Notes: a model not told the origin generated them from the sequence alone. Positions 24,208-32,274 are shown, counted from the first letter of the stretch. The stretch is DNA of 61,391 nt from Actinocorallia populi (GCF_002995495.1 NZ_PVZV01000016.1:1-61391), one strand, 5' to 3'. Translations and numbers: made by a program.

Positions 24208-25503
24208 GTGAGCGACTTCCCTGCCACGCCGCCGCCCGCTGACGTTCCCGAGCCCGCCCAGCGGCCGGAACGACCATGGAAGCGGCGGGTGCTGATCGGG
24301 CTCGGCATCGCGGCCGCGCTCGCGTTCCTGTTCTTCCTGTTGTGGCCGGCCACAGCCTGGTGGGTTGAGCGCGTCGACGGCGTCGACCTGGACGCCAAGG
24401 ACTTGGAGACCGGCAAGGACCGCCAGGCCCTCTTGGACAAGGCCCGCGGCCGATTCACCGCACTGGCCACCGGCATCCTCGCGGCCATCGCGATCATCTA
24501 CACCGCCTCGAACGCCAGGTCCGCCCGTGATACGGCCAAGGCTGCAATCAGTAGCTCTGAGGCGTCCCACCGTGCCGCTGAGGCATCCGAACGCACCACC
24601 CAGGCCGCCTTCGACAGCGCCAAGGCTTCCCAAAAGACCGCCCGAGCCGCCATCCGCACCGCAGCCGCCACCGAGCGGGGCCTGGTCACCAGCCGGTTCA
24701 CCGCCGCCGTCGAACAGCTCGGCAACACCAACCCCGCCATCCAGCTCGGCGGCGTCCACGCCCTAGTCGGCATCGCCGACGACGAACCCACCATGCGCCA
24801 GACCTGCATCGACGTCCTGTGCGCCTACCTGCGCCTGCCGTATGACCCCGACCCCGGCAAAGACGGAGACCTTCAGGACCGCAAGGCCTTCCAGTTCCAG
24901 CGGGAGGTCCGCCACACCATCCTGCGCCTCATCGGCAACCACCTACGCCTCCCCGATGACCACCCCCACTGCTGGTGCGGCCACGACTTCGACTTCACCG
25001 ACGTCATCTTCGACGGCGCCGACCTCCACGAAGCCCGCTTCACCACCGGCCGCATCTCCTTCCGCGACGCCCACTTCTCCAGCGGCATGATCGACTTCGG
25101 AGGCGCGGAGTTCACCGGCGGCGAGGTCAGCTTCTGGGACGCAGAGTTCACCGGCGGCGAGGTCAACTTCGTGGACGCAGAATTCACCGGCGGCAGGGTC
25201 GACTTCTGGCGCGCCCACTTCTCCGGCGGCACGGTCGACTTCGGAGGCGCGGAGTTCACCGGCGGCGAGGTCAGCTTCTGGGGCGCAAAGTTCTCCAGCG
25301 GCGAAGTCAGCTTCGTAGTCGCGGAGTTCACCGGCGGCACGGTCGACTTCGTGGACGCAGAGTTCACCGGCGGCACGGTCGACTTCCGAGAAGCGGTCGG
25401 TGAACGGCTGAACGAGCTGCCTGGCCCAGGGGAAGAAATCCCTGCCGGGCTGCTGCTGCCGGAGGCATGGTTGTCGGCAGGGGAAGAAGGCCAGCCCACA
25501 TGA
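24208..25503 (+). CDS. Membrane-anchored pentapeptide/decapeptide-repeat protein (paralogue 1)
   Basis: 431 residues; GTG start with AAGGA upstream. Two hydrophobic segments (about 29-50 and 85-103, FTALATGILAAIAIIYTA) flank a short charged loop. A coiled-coil-like Ala/Ser/Thr-rich stretch (about 105-150) follows, then a conserved module ATERGLVTSRFTAAVEQLG ... IQLGGVHALVGIADDEPTMR. The C-terminal half has degenerate repeats of the type FTGGxVxFxxAE, which would form a right-handed beta-helix. Three paralogues occur in the window. It is probably bound to the membrane with the helix in the cytoplasm. Function unknown. Confidence 0.75.
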   Translation: MSDFPATPPPADVPEPAQRPERPWKRRVLIGLGIAAALAFLFFLLWPATAWWVERVDGVDLDAKDLETGKDRQALLDKARGRFTALATGILAAIAIIYTASNARSARDTAKAAISSSEASHRAAEASERTTQAAFDSAKASQKTARAAIRTAAATERGLVTSRFTAAVEQLGNTNPAIQLGGVHALVGIADDEPTMRQTCIDVLCAYLRLPYDPDPGKDGDLQDRKAFQFQREVRHTILRLIGNHLRLPDDHPHCWCGHDFDFTDVIFDGADLHEARFTTGRISFRDAHFSSGMIDFGGAEFTGGEVSFWDAEFTGGEVNFVDAEFTGGRVDFWRAHFSGGTVDFGGAEFTGGEVSFWGAKFSSGEVSFVVAEFTGGTVDFVDAEFTGGTVDFREAVGERLNELPGPGEEIPAGLLLPEAWLSAGEEGQPT

Positions 25504-25521
25504 GCCCAGAACCCTCAACGG
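25494..25521 (+). repeat. Shared cassette-boundary-like element, copy B (cut by MITE 1)
   Basis: AGCCCACATGAGCCCAGAAC matches copies at 24126 and 30796. It overlaps the stop of the pentapeptide gene and is interrupted by the MITE at 25526. Confidence 0.6.
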
Positions 25522-25525
25522 AATC

Positions 25526-25702
25526 GGGGTGTCGGTAAGACTCGTGCAATCAAGTACAGGCGTTCGCATCTCTCCAGGTCAGGCAGGGCTTCCTGACCGG
25601 ACAGAAGCAGCTTGTCTGCAGTCTTCGACGCCTGCGAGCAGTGCCCTCACCTGCATGAACGTCAACGCGTGCACCTCATGACAGCCTCGTTACCGACACC
25701 CC
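25526..25702. mobile_element. MITE 1 (177 bp)
   Basis: Terminal inverted repeats GGGGTGTCGGTAA/TTACCGACACCCC. It is nearly identical in sequence to the inverted copy at 26910-27086 and has the same length. It has no transposase, so it is a miniature element. No clear target duplication was seen. Confidence 0.85.
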
Positions 25703-25704
25703 TC

Positions 25705-25890
25705 GTGCGGCGGGAGGTGGCGGCCGTGCCGTCAGACGTCGCCGCAGCGATCGCCGAGGACCAGGCCGTCATCGTCGAGGACGAACTCCTCTTGGCGGCC
25801 GAACGCGCCGACTACGAGGCCTGCCTGGTCGAGATGCGCGAGGAGCGCGAGGCATCGACCGGCCGTCCGTCCGGACGCCCGCTGCCGGAC
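25705..25890 (+). pseudogene. Fragment resembling the C-terminus of the plasmid Rep
   Basis: The reading VEDELLLAAERADYEACLVEMREERE resembles LADEQLLAAERDDYETGLTEM at the end of the Rep protein encoded at 32275-34647. It begins immediately at MITE 1, with nothing of the rest of Rep upstream. It is a remnant of a second Rep-like gene or of a duplicated Rep tail. Confidence 0.5.
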
Positions 25891-26054
25891 CGGCGCTGGC
25901 CCCACCCTGACTCCCGACCCGAGTGGAGGGCCGTGATCCGGGACACCGCCGGGACACCTGCCCCTCACCCGCGGGCGCGCCGCCCTCTAGCGTCGGTGTC
26001 CTGGACACGTCCCGCCTGCGCGGGCCACAGGTACGGTCGGGAACGGGGGCGGAT

Positions 26055-26846
26055 ATGCACGCGATGGGGATCACGGTGCGGTTCCCGGGCACCGGCGACG
26101 GGCGGGGCAAGACCGCCCGCGGCAGGGTGGTCGATACCGCCCGCACCCTGACGGCCGTCGTGTCGGCCGGGCTCCTGGCCGCGGGTTGCGCTGGAGCCGC
26201 ACCATCGGCACCTCCGGGGCGGGCACCGCAGCCCCGGGATACGCCGGCGGCCCGGGATACACCGGCGGCCGGGGATCGGCCGCTTCCGGTCCGGGTGACC
26301 TCGGCCCCGGAGACCACCGACCACATCGCGGTGGACGAGTTGCTGCCCAAGCGGCCCACGCGGGGCGGGTTCGCCGCTCGGGCGCTGTGGGAGGTGCGCA
26401 AGCAGACCATCATGATGCCGCGGATCTTCGCCCCGACGACGGGAAGCTGCGAGGACGAGGACTTCGCACCGGCCCCCGGACGGACCCTGCGCTGCACCGT
26501 CACCTACAGGGGCGTCGAAGTGCCCTGGAAGGTGACCGTGCTGTCCGAGATCGAATGGGATGCGCCGTGGTACCACTCCGGTGAGGAGCACCTGCAGTTC
26601 CGGGCCACCCCACTGCGGGCCCTGCTGACCGAGGAGGCCGTTCATGCGGCCGTCCTGGCCTCCTTTCCGCGCGAGCAGCGGCGTTGCACCGAGATCCCCG
26701 CGGTGACGCTCGTGGACGTCGGTGCCTCCACTGGATTCCGCTGCCAGTACCGCTATAAGGGGCTCACGGACGACTTGTACCACTGGCAAGGCCTGGACGT
26801 CCGCACCGCTGCGGACGGGACCCTGGACCTGCACGCCGAGGGCTGA
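26055..26846 (+). CDS. Putative lipoprotein
   Basis: 263 residues. The N-terminal signal (basic residues, then TLTAVVSAGLLAAGC) has a lipobox LAAGC with Cys at about residue 43. A proline-rich, repeated linker (DTPAARDTPAAGD) precedes the folded part, which has four cysteines (SCEDED, LRCTV, RRCTEI, FRCQY) that could form two disulfides. The pattern (RTLRCTVTYRGVEVPWKVTVL) recalls DUF4333-type lipoproteins. Exported and anchored to the outer face of the membrane. Enclosed between two inverted MITEs, so possibly moved as a unit. Confidence 0.65.
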   Translation: MHAMGITVRFPGTGDGRGKTARGRVVDTARTLTAVVSAGLLAAGCAGAAPSAPPGRAPQPRDTPAARDTPAAGDRPLPVRVTSAPETTDHIAVDELLPKRPTRGGFAARALWEVRKQTIMMPRIFAPTTGSCEDEDFAPAPGRTLRCTVTYRGVEVPWKVTVLSEIEWDAPWYHSGEEHLQFRATPLRALLTEEAVHAAVLASFPREQRRCTEIPAVTLVDVGASTGFRCQYRYKGLTDDLYHWQGLDVRTAADGTLDLHAEG

Positions 26847-26909
26847 GCGCAGGGCGGCCACGCCCGTCGCGTGCCGCCTCGGCGGTGACGGATCGTCCTG
26901 GCCGGTGTC

Positions 26910-27086
26910 GGGGTGTCGGTAACGAGGCTGTCATGAGGTGCACGCGTTGACGTTCATGCAGGTGAGGGCACTGCTCGCAGGCGTCGAAGACTGCAGACAA
27001 GCTACTTCTGTCCGGTCAGGAAGCCCTGCCTGACCTGGAGAGATGCGAACGCCTGTACTTGATTGCACGAGTCTTACCGACACCCC
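26910..27086. mobile_element. MITE 2 (177 bp), inverted relative to MITE 1
   Basis: Same length and terminal repeats as 25526-25702, in opposite orientation; internal sequence differs at only a few positions (e.g. AGCTTG vs TACTTC variants). It provides an ATG with GGAG upstream (27043) for the frame that runs into the following gene. Confidence 0.85.
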
Positions 27087-27462
27087 AACCCTCAGCTGGG
27101 ACGTCGCCGCGAGCATCCCCAAGCTGGCCGGCGGCCACGACCTGGCCATCACCATCTGCCAGGCCTTCCTATACGAACTCTCCTACTCCAAGGAACTCCG
27201 CAACAAAACCGGCGGCGAACTCCCCTGGTACGGGATCGGCACCCCCGTCGCCCAGATGCTCGCCTGGCTGATCCGCCACGACCCGACCACCGCCCGCCTG
27301 ACCGTCGAGCAGATCATCGGTGAGACCCTGCGCCAGCTGGAGATCTCGCGTGAGGTCACCGAGCGCTCCATCGCGACCGCCCTGTCCCTGGACGGCGACT
27401 TCGACAAAGCAGTCCTCAAGGACTTCCTCAACCGCGTCTTCACCCCCAAGACCACCACGTAA
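27043..27462 (+). CDS. Hypothetical protein, 5' end replaced by MITE 2
   Basis: The body (27087-27462) encodes a helical acidic protein (ASIPKLAGGHDLAITICQAF ... YGIGTPVAQMLAWLI ... LDGDFDKAVLKDFLNRVF) that I do not recognise. Its original start is lost at the MITE junction. A fused frame begins at ATG 27043 within the MITE, with GGAGAG just upstream, giving 14 MITE-derived residues plus the body. It is followed by a perfect hairpin terminator, which suggests that the body was a real gene. Confidence 0.5.
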   Translation: MRTPVLDCTSLTDTPTLSWDVAASIPKLAGGHDLAITICQAFLYELSYSKELRNKTGGELPWYGIGTPVAQMLAWLIRHDPTTARLTVEQIIGETLRQLEISREVTERSIATALSLDGDFDKAVLKDFLNRVFTPKTTT

Positions 27463-27471
27463 GCACAACGA

Positions 27472-27498
27472 GGCGCCGGGCAGGAACTGCCCGGCGCC
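27472..27498 (+). terminator. Perfect hairpin terminator
   Basis: Stem GGCGCCGGGCAG/CTGCCCGGCGCC (12 bp) with a GAA loop, followed by TTAACGTT, 9 nt after the stop at 27462. Confidence 0.85.
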
Positions 27499-28004
27499 TT
27501 AACGTTGTACGTCCGGCTCCGGGATCGCACACCAGCCAGATGACGACGTCGCAAAAGGGTGCTGCCGCAGCTGACGAACGCCTCGGGACGGCGACACGTT
27601 TCTCAACACCCGCCAGGACGACCTCGCCGTCCCTCCGGCGGCTTGAGGAAGGTCTTCGAGAACCGATCGATTTACAACGCCTACCCGGCAGAGCTGTAGC
27701 CGCGACCGGTGAAGTTCGGCCTGAGGCGAGGCCGTAGGCAACTTGAAGATCACCGGCGGATGCGACCGACTACAACGACGACCGCATCGCTGATCGAGAT
27801 GAGCTGGTCAGGTAACCGCGAGCTCATCGAGACTCCCCCTCGTCGTTCTGCGCGTCCGCCCCTTGCGCGCATCCAAGACCAGCCCGCAGAGCATGCACAA
27901 TCCCGCAGCAGATTCGGTTTGCACACTTCGCAGGTTTCTCGCCTCTTTGTGGGTGATGGTGGCGGTGAGGCACCGAGGCCCGCCGCGTCGACAATGAGGG
28001 GAAG
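27499..28004. other. Intergenic region with a remnant shared with 30.5 kb
   Basis: No gene supported. The block at about 27662-27720 (CGATCGATTTACAAC then CCTACCC and CCGGTGA) matches 30528-30587, the terminator and 3' end of a pentapeptide fragment, so it is probably a relic of a lost paralogue. The remainder probably holds the promoter of the sigma-factor operon. Confidence 0.45.
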
Positions 28005-28223
28005 GTGTTCGGGATGCTCTCCTTGGCGCCGGGTGAGTGGGTGGTCGTCTTCGCCGCGCTCACCCAGCTGCTGGTCCCGCTCGTCACCGGGGCGGTGCAG
28101 GTTCTGGCGGAGCGAGCTCGCCGGACGACCCTGCTTGCCGTCATCCGGAAGCTTCCGCCGGGCCACATGCTGGTCGAGGAACGGACGGACGGGAGCCGGC
28201 TGACGATGCGAGGTCGCCGGTGA
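28005..28223 (+). CDS. Small single-span membrane protein, EACC1-like
   Basis: 72 residues. A hydrophobic N-terminal helix (LAPGEWVVVFAALTQLLVPLVTGAVQVL, cited in parts) is followed by a basic cytoplasmic tail RRTTLLAVIRKLPPGHMLVEERTDGSRLTMRGRR. This TM-plus-short-beta layout recalls the 'effector-associated constant component' small proteins of actinobacterial conflict operons, but the match is by impression. GTG start. The stop overlaps the sigma gene start (GTGA), so translation is coupled. Confidence 0.55.
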   Translation: MFGMLSLAPGEWVVVFAALTQLLVPLVTGAVQVLAERARRTTLLAVIRKLPPGHMLVEERTDGSRLTMRGRR

Positions 28224-28750
28224 CCGCCGCCGCGCTCGATCCGGAATCGTCTTCCGACGATGCGGACTTGGAGAGCATCTACGGCAAGCTCATCGAGTCC
28301 CAATGGCCGCGGCTGATGGCACTGTGCCTGGTGAACAACCGGTCGGTTCAAGAGGCCGAGGACATCGTCCAGGAGGCGTTCGTCAACCTCTACCTGCGCC
28401 ATCAGCGGCACGGACCGGTCAAGGCGCCCACCCCCTACCTGCGGGCCATCGTCACCAACCTGCTGAAACGCGGCCACCGCAGGGAGCTGCCCACGCAGGA
28501 CGCTGGAGCCTCGGAGGTCTCCCGGCTTCCCGGAGAAAGTGAACTCGAAGGGCAAACGCTCATCCGTGCCGCGCTCGACCAGCTCCCCCGCCGGAGCCGC
28601 ACGGTGTTCACCCTCGACCTGGAGGGCTACACCACGAGGGAGATCGTCTGCCTGCTCGACATGAAGCCGAGCACAGTACGGTCCCACCTGCGCCATGCAC
28701 GCAACGCGTTGGCCGCATGGTGGGACAAGCAGGGAAAGGAGTTCCGATGA
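28220..28750 (+). CDS. RNA polymerase sigma-70 family factor (ECF type)
   Basis: 176 residues. Region 2 (about 15-80) has EAEDIVQEAFVNLYLRH and RAIVTNLLKRGHRR. Region 4 (about 115-170) has LDQLPRRSRTVFTLDLEGYTTREIVCLLDM and STVRSHLRHARNALAAW, the promoter -35 binding HTH. The GTG start overlaps the small membrane-protein gene by 4 nt and its stop overlaps the next gene by ATGA, so it is the middle of a three-gene coupled operon. The first gene's membrane protein may hold it in check, as anti-sigma factors do; this is inference. Confidence 0.88.
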   Translation: MTAAALDPESSSDDADLESIYGKLIESQWPRLMALCLVNNRSVQEAEDIVQEAFVNLYLRHQRHGPVKAPTPYLRAIVTNLLKRGHRRELPTQDAGASEVSRLPGESELEGQTLIRAALDQLPRRSRTVFTLDLEGYTTREIVCLLDMKPSTVRSHLRHARNALAAWWDKQGKEFR

Positions 28751-29106
28751 GCGACGAGACCGTTGACGAAGTCCTGCGCGACAACTACGAGACCCTGGTC
28801 GTCGGCATCCGCGCTGAGGCCGATCTGGCTGCGGTGAAGTCCTCGATCTTCGCGGCGATGCGCGCCCGAGGGCCGCTCCCCCAAGCCGCGCCGCCCGCGC
28901 CTCCTCTCCCCGCCCCCGAACCGCTGCCCGTGTTCCTCACGGTCAACGAGGCCGCCACCATGATGAACGTCAGCAAGATGACGATCTACCGGCTAGTCCA
29001 CGCAGGCGAACTACCCGCCATCCGCGTCGGCCGCAGCTTCCGCATCCCCGAACCCGCCGTCCGCGACTACCTCCGCCATTCCCACCAAGACAGCCAGGTG
29101 TGCTGA
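28747..29106 (+). CDS. Helix-turn-helix (excisionase/BldC-type) DNA-binding protein
   Basis: 119 residues. An acidic N-terminal part and a proline-rich hinge (PLPQAAPPAPPLPAPEP) are followed by LTVNEAATMMNVSKMTIYRLVHAGELPAIRVGRSFRIPEPAVRDYL (cited in parts; about 65-112), a MerR-superfamily HTH_17 as in excisionases. Third gene of the coupled sigma operon (ATGA overlap at 28747). It could be a second regulator of the same regulon. Confidence 0.85.
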   Translation: MSDETVDEVLRDNYETLVVGIRAEADLAAVKSSIFAAMRARGPLPQAAPPAPPLPAPEPLPVFLTVNEAATMMNVSKMTIYRLVHAGELPAIRVGRSFRIPEPAVRDYLRHSHQDSQVC

Positions 29107-29335
29107 AGCAAGCAGCCGACGAACCGACCCCCCAGGCCGTCAGGCGGCCGAACACGGGAAACCGCGCCTGGCCGAGTATGCGGCTGTTGGCGCGGTGTTG
29201 AACGCCGGGGTGAGGTCATCGGCCGATGGTCTGGTGAAGGAGGCCGATGGTGCCGCCGAAGGCGGAGCGGCCGCCCGGGCATCGGAGAAATCCTCGTCGG
29301 TGGGCGAAATGCCGCCCGGGTGCGTCTGAAGAGGC

Positions 29336-30505
29336 GTGTGGAGCGAGATATGGAGCTGGATATGGGCAAGAGGCGTGTGGAGCGAGATATGGGCAAGTGG
29401 GTGGGTCGGAAGGGCGGCCAAGTGGGTAGCCGTCAGTGTCCTGGGAGCCGGGGCTGTCGCCCTGGTGTTGTGGGTGGCCATCGGGCCGGGCGCGCTCTGG
29501 GTGCTGGAGAGCGCTGACGGCGTCAAGGGCCTGACCGGCAAGGACCGGGCCGAGGCACTGGACCGGGTGCGGGGACGGGCGATCGCGATCGGGACCGGGC
29601 TGATCGCCCTAATCGCGATCTACTTCACCGCCCGCACCGCCCACGCCGCCCTGGCCAGCAGCGCCGCCGCCCAGCAGACCGCGGCCGCGACTGAGCAGGG
29701 CATGGTGACCGGCCGCTACACCGCCGCCATCACCCAGCTCGGTGACAAGGACAGCCTCGACATCCGCCTGGGCGGCATCTACGCCCTGGAGCGCATCGCC
29801 ACCGACTCGATGCGCGACGACCCGGTCATTGCCGAAGTCCTGGCCACGTTCGTCCGCGGACACCTCGAAGACGACGACGCCCGTCGCTCCCTGCCCGAGG
29901 CCGACCCCCAGCGCTACCGGCTGCGCGCCGACCTGCGCGCCGCCCTGGCGGTCCTGGGCCGCCGCTCCCACGACAACAACTTCTTCCACTCCGACCTGTC
30001 AGGCCTAGACCTCCACCAACTCGATTTGTCCCGCATCACCTTGGCCCGCACCAATCTAGTCAGCGCGGACTTGAGCGGCGCGGATCTGCACGACGCAAAT
30101 CTGTACTTCGCGGACCTGCGCGGCGCGGACCTGACTGGCGCGGACCTGCGCGGCGCAAAGCTGGGCGGCACGGACCTGCGCGGCGCAAAGCTGGGCGGCG
30201 CAAAGCTGGGCGGTACGGACCTGCGCGGTGTGGACCTGCGCGACGCAGACCTACGCGACGCAGACCTGCGCGGCGCAAAGTTGGACGGCATGGACCTGCG
30301 CGGTGTGGACCTGCGCGACGCAGACCTAAGCGACGCAAAGCTGGGCGGCGCAAAGCTGGACGGCATGGACCTGCGCGGTGTGGACCTGCGCGACGCAGAC
30401 CTACGCGACGCAAACCTGCGCGGCGCGGACCTAGGCGACGCGGACCTAAGCGGCGCGGACCTGCGCGGCGCAAAGCTGGGCGATGCCGATCACGAAGGCA
30501 CATAA
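29336..30505 (+). CDS. Membrane-anchored pentapeptide-repeat protein (paralogue 2)
   Basis: 389 residues from GTG 29336. The N-terminus is unusual and Trp-rich, from a short DNA duplication (GGCGTGTGGAGCGAGATATGG twice). Two membrane segments (about 34-54 and 83-100) and the AAQQTAAATEQGMVTGRYTAAITQLG ... IRLGGIYALERIA module (cited in parts) follow as in the paralogues. The C-terminal about 150 residues are regular pentapeptide repeats of the A(D/N)L(R/S)G type (DLRGADLRDADL). Start choice is uncertain. Ends at a 46-bp inverted repeat. Function unknown. Confidence 0.75.
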   Translation: MWSEIWSWIWARGVWSEIWASGWVGRAAKWVAVSVLGAGAVALVLWVAIGPGALWVLESADGVKGLTGKDRAEALDRVRGRAIAIGTGLIALIAIYFTARTAHAALASSAAAQQTAAATEQGMVTGRYTAAITQLGDKDSLDIRLGGIYALERIATDSMRDDPVIAEVLATFVRGHLEDDDARRSLPEADPQRYRLRADLRAALAVLGRRSHDNNFFHSDLSGLDLHQLDLSRITLARTNLVSADLSGADLHDANLYFADLRGADLTGADLRGAKLGGTDLRGAKLGGAKLGGTDLRGVDLRDADLRDADLRGAKLDGMDLRGVDLRDADLSDAKLGGAKLDGMDLRGVDLRDADLRDANLRGADLGDADLSGADLRGAKLGDADHEGT

Positions 30506-30512
30506 GGACTAA

Positions 30513-30558
30513 CGCCTGGGTGTTGTAAATCGATCGATTTACAACACCTACCCAGGCG
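30513..30558. terminator. 46-bp inverted repeat between convergent genes
   Basis: CGCCTGGG...CCCAGGCG with inner GTTGTAAATCGAT/ATCGATTTACAAC arms; a 4-nt CCTA bulge on one side. It lies between paralogue 2 and the convergent fragment. Confidence 0.75.
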
Positions 30559-30823
30559 ACAGCCTTCGCGCACCGGTGAGGTCCACGCTGTGCAGGTCTA
30601 TGCGGCTCAGGTCGATGCGGCTCAGGTCCGCGTTCCTCAGGTTTGTGCCACTCAGGTTCGCGCCACCTAGGTTCGCGCCGCCTAGGTTCGTGCCGCTCAG
30701 GTCCGCGCCGCGCAGGTTCGCGCCGCTCAGGTTCGCGCCGCTCAGGTTCGCGCGGTTCAGCTTCGTGGTCCGTAGGTCCACACCGCTCAGGGGGTCCAGC
30801 CCACATACGCCCAGAACCCACAA
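30548..30823 (-). pseudogene. Pentapeptide-repeat fragment
   Basis: 91 residues, almost entirely regular repeats (ANLSGANLRGADLSGTNL) with no N-terminal membrane part. Its apparent GTG start lies within the shared element at 30796-30840, so it seems to be the end of a paralogue cut off there. It may still be translated. Ends at the terminator shared with paralogue 2. Confidence 0.65.
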
Positions 30824-30840
30824 CAGGTGGATCTTGAGCG
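30796..30840 (+). repeat. Shared cassette-boundary-like element, copy C
   Basis: AGCCCACATACGCCCAGAAC then CCACAACAGGTGGATCTTGA matches 24126-24169 over its whole length. It marks the truncated end of the pentapeptide fragment. Confidence 0.7.
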
Positions 30841-31021
30841 GCCGACGTACCGGATAACGGGTCCAAGTCGTGCGGTCACCTCGGTGGTGGAAGCACAGGT
30901 CAGCAGCAGCCGCCGGGCCCGATTTTCGTGGTAGCAGCCTCTTATCGCGTACATGGAATGGTCGAGCGACCTGTCCGGTGAGGCGCCGGCTCCGCCTGAC
31001 CGTGCCACCGGGGTGCGGTGA

Positions 31022-31537
31022 TCAGGAAGCTGATGCCTGATCCGGCTGAAGCTCGATCCAGTAGTACCGTGCCGGACCGAGCCCGGTGTTCCGCACTCCC
31101 TCAAGGACACCGCGGTTACGCTCGATCGTCGCCGCCGAGGCGAGGTTGTCGTCTGCGCAGACCAGCAGCACCCGATCCAAGCCCAGTGCCCGGGCCTCCT
31201 TCAACATCTGGCCCAGCGCCCAGGTGGCCAACCCGCGCCCTCGTGCGGACGGCCGGACGCCATAACCGATGTCCCCGAACGCGCTGCGCTCGTGCCGCAA
31301 CGCGATCCCGCCGAGCACCCGGTGGTCCTCGACGATCCAGCGGTACGTGCACCCCGCCCGCTCGGCCTGCGCCTGGCCGACCAGTCTCGCCACCCAGTCC
31401 GCGAACCCGGAGGCCGACTCGACCTCGTCTCCCGGCTCCAGCCCGAAACCGTCCTCGTGGACGCCGGACCCCCACTCCTCATGCGCCTCCAGCCAAGCGG
31501 AGTGCAGACGAGCGGTCGGCTCGATCAACTCGGGCAT
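31022..31537 (-). CDS. GNAT-family acetyltransferase
   Basis: 171 residues from ATG 31537 (MPELIEPTARLHSAWLEAHEEWG, a common start in this family). Features: TYRWIVEDHRVLGGIALRH (beta strand), FGDIGYGVRPSARGRGLATWAL containing the acetyl-CoA pyrophosphate loop (R-G-R-G-L-A, about 100-105), and LVCADDNLASAATIERNRGV near the C-terminus. It transfers acetyl from acetyl-CoA to an amine; substrate unknown. An upstream extension to 31603 is possible but lacks an RBS. Stands alone between pentapeptide relics and a broken gene. Confidence 0.9.
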   Translation of the reverse strand: MPELIEPTARLHSAWLEAHEEWGSGVHEDGFGLEPGDEVESASGFADWVARLVGQAQAERAGCTYRWIVEDHRVLGGIALRHERSAFGDIGYGVRPSARGRGLATWALGQMLKEARALGLDRVLLVCADDNLASAATIERNRGVLEGVRNTGLGPARYYWIELQPDQASAS

Positions 31538-31652
31538 ATTGCGACGATACTGGTCCGGTCGCACACCAGCGCTGCCCATCGTGGAACTCACTCCGTCGGC
31601 CAAAGCAGCGAGCTGCGGAAACGTGGTTTCGTTGTGGAAATTGACCTTATGT

Positions 31653-32150
31653 GGGCTGGATCCCTACTGGCCGTTCCAATCCTCCTCGCGGGCCTGCTGG
31701 CACGAGCCGTGCTCGCGGGTGTGGCAGCGCGCCGAGCGCACCGGGCCCGTGCCGCGGTACTGCTCGGACGCCTGCAAGCAGCGCAACCACCGGCTGACGC
31801 GGCCGATGTCCAAGACGGCGCGGGCCCGGCACCTGCGCGCGCAGAAGGCCCGACACGAGGAATGGACGGCCTGGGGCGCGCAGGCCTGGCGCCAGGACTA
31901 GGAGGAGCAGCGCCGGTGGGAGGACGACTGGTGGCAGCGCTCCGCGGGGGCAGCCTGGTCGGGCGGTGAGGACGCGCGGGCCACGGTGTTCCGGCTCGCC
32001 GACCTGGTCGACGACGGGACCGTGCCGCTGACGCGGGCGTTCCGGGCCGCCAGCAAACGCTGCCATCCCGACCTCGGCGGGGACGCGGCCGACCTCGATG
32101 CCCTGGTCAAGGCCCGGGAGGTGTTGGAGCGGGCCGGCGCCTGGACCTGA
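31653..32150 (+). pseudogene. J-domain-like gene with Cys motif, interrupted by TAG and truncated at the 5' end
   Basis: One frame reads CWHEPCSRVW ... GPVPRYCSDACKQRNHR (a Cys/His cluster), then a Glu/Arg-rich helix, TAG at 31899-31901, then continues in phase as EEQRRWEDDWWQR ... RAFRAASKRCHPDLGGDAADL, which contains a J-domain-like HPD motif. Coding character on both sides of the TAG argues for a single gene killed by a nonsense mutation. No good start exists: the 5' end stops at AGCCCACAT-like sequence shared with the cassette elements. Confidence 0.6.
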
Positions 32151-32274
32151 CCGCGGCGGTCACCGCCGCTCCTCCTCCTTTCGTCGCGCGTCGGCGGCGA
32201 GGCCTCGCCCGATGAAACACCCGGGCCCGCGTCGATATTCGTCGCACGGAACTCGTGGCGGCCGTCGCGACGGA

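Noticed and set aside
25612-26151. ORFs starting MSAVFDACEQCPHLHERQ within both MITEs
   Set aside because: The frame lies inside the miniature elements and joins different downstream DNA in each copy; no independent coding evidence.
30060-30866. 268-codon minus-strand frame opposite paralogue 2
   Set aside because: It is the antisense of pentapeptide repeats (Arg/Pro/Glu-rich); the only minus-strand pentapeptide reading is 30548-30823.
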